A stretch of 64,000 nucleotides of DNA from Hypholoma sublateritium FD-334 SS-4. Lineage: Eukaryota; Basidiomycota; Agaricomycetes; Agaricales; Strophariaceae. A program made the position numbers and the translations under genes. The stretch is taken from NCBI GenBank assembly GCA_000827495.1, contig KN817642.1, positions 1,984 through 65,983 on the forward strand, given 5' to 3'. Each line of letters opens with the position of its first letter. The stretch's first letter is position 1. The notes beneath the pieces were generated by a model. It did no database searches, was not told where the DNA came from, and saw nothing but the letters and a program-made list of their open reading frames with translations. Shown here one piece after another: positions 59,070 through 64,000 of this stretch.

Positions 59070-60623
59070 TTACGAACTTTGAGAGCCCGATGATTCGCTC
59101 CCGTTTCTTCCGTGAACCTCTATGCCCGCGTCAACAAGCCTTGTATAAAGGGGTGAAAACGGAGAGGGCGAAGCCTGCCTGACGAACTCAACGACCACAT
59201 TTCTCATGGGGGAAACAGGTCCCGCGCGGCTGCGCGAAGCTACAACGGTGAGAACCGCTTCGCCGTCCATATCTTGACAGTGAAGCTCGTCAAGCTGGGG
59301 GCATAAGAATTCCAGATCATTCTGGGGGATCAAAAGTGAAAGCAGGTCGTTAGCGACGTCGAAAAGTCCCAGTCTTTTGAGCGATATCAATCTGCGGAGA
59401 AACGAAGCGAACGTAGGCTCGCTGCACCGTACGTTATGTATTTCGAGCTTTCGAAGCTGATGCATGGGGAGTCTGTTCGGCGGTCGAATGGCGCTGCTAA
59501 GAGAAGAGGGCGTGGACGAGAGCCATTGGATAAAAGAACTGCCGTCTTGTAGGTCACCCGGATTGACGACCCTTGATATGTCTTCCAACACGAGTTCAGA
59601 CAAAGACGGAAAGTCGAACAGCGACAGCAGCTGGAGGGAATATGGAATGTCTAGAAATCCGAAGGAAAGCCGCTGAAGGTACTGCAGGCGTAGATGCCCA
59701 GCGTTCGGGATAGTTCTCGAATTATCAAAAATAGGACCCCAGCCGAAAATCGCAAGATGCGATAAGCGAGGAGATGAATGGAATATTGCTTCAAACTGCG
59801 ATAGGGTGGGCATGACGTCACGCGCATGGAATTTGAGCTGCAGCTCGGAAAGATTGCGCAGCGAAGGTTGTTCCCAGTCGATGTGGACGCCGATCAACGA
59901 CACGGACCTGAGGCTGGGAAGGAGAATTCCACCGAAAAAGGGGAGTGGTTGCCGAAGTGCCACTGGATGGAAACTGTGGCCCTGGGCAGCGAGATATAGA
60001 TTACACCGCGAGAGGGCGAGGGTTTCCAGCGCTGGTGCTGCCTTCACATGTCGCGTGTACCAAAGAAAAGTGAAGATCGGCGACCAGGTGTCCGCTAAGA
60101 GATCAAACTGCCGCCAACGCATGACGTGGACCAAAAATAAGCGCATTATCGGTTCCATCTCTTGCCACCGAAAGGAATGTGCATCCTCGACCCAATTCCA
60201 AGCTGGATCGCGAAAATCGAGGAAAATGTCGAGTGGGTAGGTTCCCGATCGCTCTAGGCAGGCCACGACGTAAGCTAAGTGGTGGGGGGACACTGGGAAC
60301 GTGAGGACGATGCGTCCCCATAGAATTCCGTTTGATAAAGCGACCATGCGCCACCTAGAACAGACATGTGAAAGGATGGATGTCGCGATGGGATGGTTGA
60401 CATGATCGTTGGCAGCGAGGTGTAAGATGTGCAACAGAAGTTCATCTGGGACATTGTCCATGGGCGATTTCTGTCTTGTAGACGGACGTCGACGAAATAT
60501 TCGTCGGGAACGTGGGGCATATGTAGAAAGAAAACCAATCACACGATCAGTGAGCTTCATTCCAAAGAACTTCGAGCTTGAAATGCATATATTAATTGAG
60601 GCCAATTCAATCGGGTGTTTCAA
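59070..60623 (-). CDS. F-box and leucine-rich-repeat protein
   Basis: A 517-codon uninterrupted frame. The F-box is at about residues 55-105: DNVPDELLLHILHLAANDHV ... ILSHVCSRWRMVALSNGILW, which matches the mushroom F-box consensus (LPxELLxxIF, then VCxxWRxxAxxxPxLW). The start could be the Met at residue 55 (MDNVPDEL) with upstream sequence untranslated. About 380 residues of leucine-rich segments follow (ALETLALSRC, LPSLRSVSLIG, LRNLSELQLKF, FPSLSELVLED, LRKLEIHNV, LDELHCQDMDG). Predicted role: substrate adaptor of an SCF ubiquitin ligase. It is unrelated in detail to the F-box gene at 55.6 kb; both sit in this F-box-rich end of the window. Confidence 0.85.
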   Translation of the reverse strand: MKHPIELASINICISSSKFFGMKLTDRVIGFLSTYAPRSRRIFRRRPSTRQKSPMDNVPDELLLHILHLAANDHVNHPIATSILSHVCSRWRMVALSNGILWGRIVLTFPVSPHHLAYVVACLERSGTYPLDIFLDFRDPAWNWVEDAHSFRWQEMEPIMRLFLVHVMRWRQFDLLADTWSPIFTFLWYTRHVKAAPALETLALSRCNLYLAAQGHSFHPVALRQPLPFFGGILLPSLRSVSLIGVHIDWEQPSLRNLSELQLKFHARDVMPTLSQFEAIFHSSPRLSHLAIFGWGPIFDNSRTIPNAGHLRLQYLQRLSFGFLDIPYSLQLLSLFDFPSLSELVLEDISRVVNPGDLQDGSSFIQWLSSTPSSLSSAIRPPNRLPMHQLRKLEIHNVRCSEPTFASFLRRLISLKRLGLFDVANDLLSLLIPQNDLEFLCPQLDELHCQDMDGEAVLTVVASRSRAGPVSPMRNVVVEFVRQASPSPFSPLYTRLVDAGIEVHGRNGSESSGSQSS

Positions 60624-63600
60624 GCATCAATACGCACATGAAGGAGAAGCAAGATTGAGCTCCGTGCGTTCCTAGATAGGCTTGCAAAGCCGATGGGCCA
60701 CACAGGAAGAGAATTCCGACTGCGACCTATGTAAGTTATCCAGAGAAAGTGAGTAAGTCGTCGGTAGTCTGTCGCAACCGTCATGAGCACTGTATCCACC
60801 AAACCCGCCAACACGTGTCAGAGTACAAAAAATGGTATACGCACGGTCCACAAAAAGGCGAAAGAAATAAAGATACCTCCACCGACGGCGCCTTTCATGC
60901 AAAGTAGAGAAGTGGGCCCTTGTTCCAAAATGCAACCCAGGGAGTGATTGCATTATATAGGCAGCCTCGTGCCCTATGCGTGGAAGCTAGTAGATCCCCA
61001 AGCATGGAATGAGGCGGCCGATTTATTGAATTTTGAAGCACGAAAAGTATCCGCTCGGCTGCCTTGTTCTTCATTGGGGAAGCCCCCAATAAGTGTCGGT
61101 CCTCGAGGCGGCTGTAAACAATCAGCAGTGCGCGCCATTTCCGGTTTCAGACATAATCGAGACAAATCTCCTTATCGCGTTAATTGTGGGTGATGTCGGA
61201 GTGAATCATGCAGGTTGTGCTCACACTTTGTCCCAAGAATGAGAATCGCTGAGCCGAGTGCGCCATTGGTCGTAGACTTGTCCGGTCATACGTATGATGA
61301 CGATGAAACAGATGATAGAGCGTCAGATAATAGCAATTAGATTGGAGGATTTGCACAATGTAAGACTGGTGGATAAGATTTGGCAGTTTCCATTTTGACT
61401 GATGTACCCTTCGAGGAACCATTCATGAAACGGACAGATGCATGCACAGCGTCGGCAGATACGGGTTAAGTCATGCGTAGAAGAGATACAGGCCCTCGAA
61501 ATAGCGTAGTTCCGTAGACCAACGTGCCAACGCCATTGAATCCAGAAGTTGAACGGTACTGAAAGTGATGGAAACTGGGGACCGGGGATAAGACCACGTC
61601 GGCCAGGTATCCAGGTACAGAGATTAACGTGCTCCATCATCGCATCATCGACAGATAAGAGCCCACAGCAAGATACACAGGCCCACTATTCATGGATGGA
61701 TAGGTGAGCAATTCGAGGAATACAATGTGTACGCGGGGTTGAATGTTGAAAATTAATTAACTGCCGCGCCTTCGACCACCGGCTGTAACCGGTTTTTCAT
61801 CCGAACATAGGCGACAGTTGAATACGAGGAATAGCCTAGATTTCGAAACTTCTGCAAGGTTCGCACTAGGTAGACACATGACAGAAGTGATGCGCATCGA
61901 GCGTCAGACGCTAAAATGTCGAACGGTAGGTGTTGAAGCGCTAGGCGATGTATGTTTGAGCATTGAATCTTGAAGGCTGAAACACTGAATAGTTCAAGGT
62001 CGCTCCCGCGGCGAAGAATCTGCAGAGTTCCAGAGGATCGATCCGGTGAAAGTCGAACCAACAAGAGAATAAGGTGAAAACAAGCGCGGCCTTTTTTGGC
62101 TGAGAATTGAGGGCATGTTTAATCGGAGACTAGGCGGAGCTCAAATCCCGGGGTGACTCAACTTCTCAAGCTCAAGGCCAACCATCGAATCTACCACTCT
62201 TAACCTTACACCGACTCCTCCGACTGAAGGCTCTGCAAGCTCAGTACCTTTTCCCCCTGGACGTAGGAAATCATTGTATCCGGCTCTAGCTTACCCCATG
62301 GGACCGCACCTCCAATGTTGCTCAGTGTTCTGCCTTGGTTCTGCCTGAAACTCCAACCAACGATCGATCGATGGCGCACGCTCCGGGGACGTTGCTGAGC
62401 AACGGAGGCCCCGTCGGCCATGACATTGTGGGGCGATCGTTCAACTCCTGTGGGGCTAGGGCTTTGCTTTCTTTGGATACTGAAGCTGAACCTTGAAGAC
62501 TGAATGGTACGCATGAATGCTCGGGCGGAAGTATATACTGGCGCACGCGCAGGGAGCGATCGGTCGTTTACCGCCATCCGGTGGTCCGAAGGTTGGTGTC
62601 GGGGCTCTGTTCGTGGATTTTGTCGATGGTCTCTCTAGTGCTGTGCGATAGGCCCGGGGACAGGCTGTAGACTGCGCCTCAACGTCAACTGTCACCACTA
62701 TTTATACTAACCCTGGTAGCATACGCCAGGTCATTCCCCCTGCGGAATCGTCCATGGGACTTGAAAACTATGTGGGGCACAGACTGGTATGTATGGGCCA
62801 TTTATGTGAATCCTGGATTTATAACGATATCCGCGACCTTGCCTCCTTGCGCGCTTATATGGCGCGTGTATCCGATTTCTGATCTCCGGCCCCTCGGTTT
62901 GGTAAGAGGCTTCAAGTTTCCTGTCTACTTCAGCAGGGTAGACTAACTCGCCTCATGTATACAGGGGGCTAATCACGTCAAGTAAATGGAATGGCAGTAA
63001 CGAGTACGTCCAATACCTGGCTCTACATATGCAAATATCCGCTCAAGTACGTTTAGTAGTCGTACTTAGTCCCTGCGACAGCTTAAATATTTACGTGCAC
63101 AGATGCAATTTATGCCTGATGTCCTCACCCGACTTGGGTGCAAGTTCCGCCCCTCGCAGCTTCTTTATCGCCTCGGGGGTGGAAAGGGCGGACGGGCAAC
63201 ATCACGCGGGCCCGCGAGTACGATATCCCCGCTTCGCTGGCGTCGTGGCGCTCGATCTGGGGATAAGCGCACAGCGTGGGGTCACTTGTGTTGGCCGCAG
63301 GTGGGGCGTGGGCGCCGCGTACGCCTTGCCGTGTGCGCGTGCGTGGTGTTGCGGGCCACGATGCAGCCCCGTGTGTGTACGGCTCACACGACGGGCTGCT
63401 CTTGGAAGACGAAGGCGGACGGCCGTCAAGGCTATCACTGAGGTTTGCTATTTAAGGAGCTTCCATGTAACCGACTCGCCCCAATCCATTTCTAGGGTGG
63501 ACATGGGTATGGTGGGGTGGCCATTTGGAGGAATCTACGAACCGGAGACAAACCGGCGAGGGTTTTCTATTCAGTCATTTTCCCTGTTCATTTTCCACGA

Positions 63601-64000
63601 TTTCTGACAAATTCTGAGCCGTCTGTTCGGATCAAAGGTCGTGGATCCATACATTCCACAGACGTTCCCCTTCATTGGGCTTTGCTGACCATTTGCGAGG
63701 ATTACTACCTCTTTCGAAAGCGGGGCTTCCCGTGGATCTGAAATGACGAGCGCTAAAGCATTTGGCGCTTGGTTGGCGCGCAGTACCTGAATGCACACCA
63801 GCGGGCGTTATAATTACTCCATACACGTGATGATCGAGAAGATGTAAGTGTCGTGCGAAAATAAAAATGCCCGATCTCTTCTGCTGTACCTTGACCCATT
63901 TTACCTATATGTTTGCTGCTGGACCAGTTTTCTTCGTTATTTTATCTCTTTGATACCACCACCCCCCGTCTGTCGCTTCACCACTCCCGACGCTCTTTGT
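60624..64000. other. No convincing gene in the last 3.4 kb
   Basis: Frames of 60-190 codons occur on both strands, mostly AT-rich or (63,130-63,440) GC-rich by-products. None shows a domain, splice-consistent extension or family motif that I recognise. Minus-strand frames at 61.2-61.6 and 61.75-62.06 kb are the best candidates for a small or decayed gene but remain unsupported. No repeat or RNA gene was seen. Confidence 0.4.

Noticed and set aside
63029..63607. 192-codon plus-strand frame in a GC-rich patch near the right end
   Set aside because: No domain or conserved segment and poor start context.

Overview
The window is nuclear DNA from a filamentous basidiomycete, most likely an Agaricomycete (mushroom class). 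The evidence is the gene structure (many 45-80 nt introns with GTRNGT donors and YAG acceptors), a KDZ-type DNA transposon, serine/threonine-rich single-pass membrane proteins, seven-helix membrane proteins, leucine-rich F-box proteins and a large disordered protein, all typical of that class. I joined exons by hand; where stated, the joins were checked for reading-frame phase.

Left end (1 to about 6,525): the right-hand part of a KDZ transposon. It carries a four-exon transposase (5' end outside the window), a second two-exon gene of unknown function with seven F-x-M-Y motifs, and a non-coding tail. The unit is saturated with the tetranucleotide GGCC (about 110 copies by hand count), and this stops at the element's edge. 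It abuts a reductase gene whose 3' part is missing at the same place.

6.5-14.2 kb: the truncated reductase, a small unknown gene, a seven-helix membrane protein and two single-pass membrane proteins in AT-richer DNA. 15.1-22.7 kb: one GC-rich, eight-exon gene for a disordered protein of about 2,389 residues, behind a CA-rich leader. 24.0-27.5 kb: another single-pass membrane protein and another seven-helix protein.

28-46 kb is a rearranged, GC-rich accessory region. It holds one intact conserved hypothetical gene (35.1-36.2 kb), two damaged copies of it (29.6 kb and 41.8-43.9 kb), a frameshifted C2H2 zinc-finger gene plus a fragment of it, dispersed repeats, a poly(A)-tailed retroposed insert with a 15-bp target duplication, a tandem duplication, and a 1.5-kb terminal-inverted-repeat transposon. 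That transposon has a 9-bp target duplication, and removing it in silico restores the frame of the gene copy it split. Between these lies a caspase-like (peptidase C14) gene containing a perfect 45-bp palindrome in its coding sequence.

46.8-60.6 kb is denser and looks like core genome: a membrane protein with a probable extracellular beta-sandwich, a GIT1-type major facilitator transporter, ACH1 (acetyl-CoA hydrolase / CoA-transferase), two F-box proteins and a TPR protein. From 60.6 kb to the end I see no convincing gene.

The genes do not form one pathway. The most unusual biology is the KDZ unit with its motif-repeat protein and GGCC saturation, the palindrome in the caspase-like gene, and the layered duplication and transposition at 28-46 kb.
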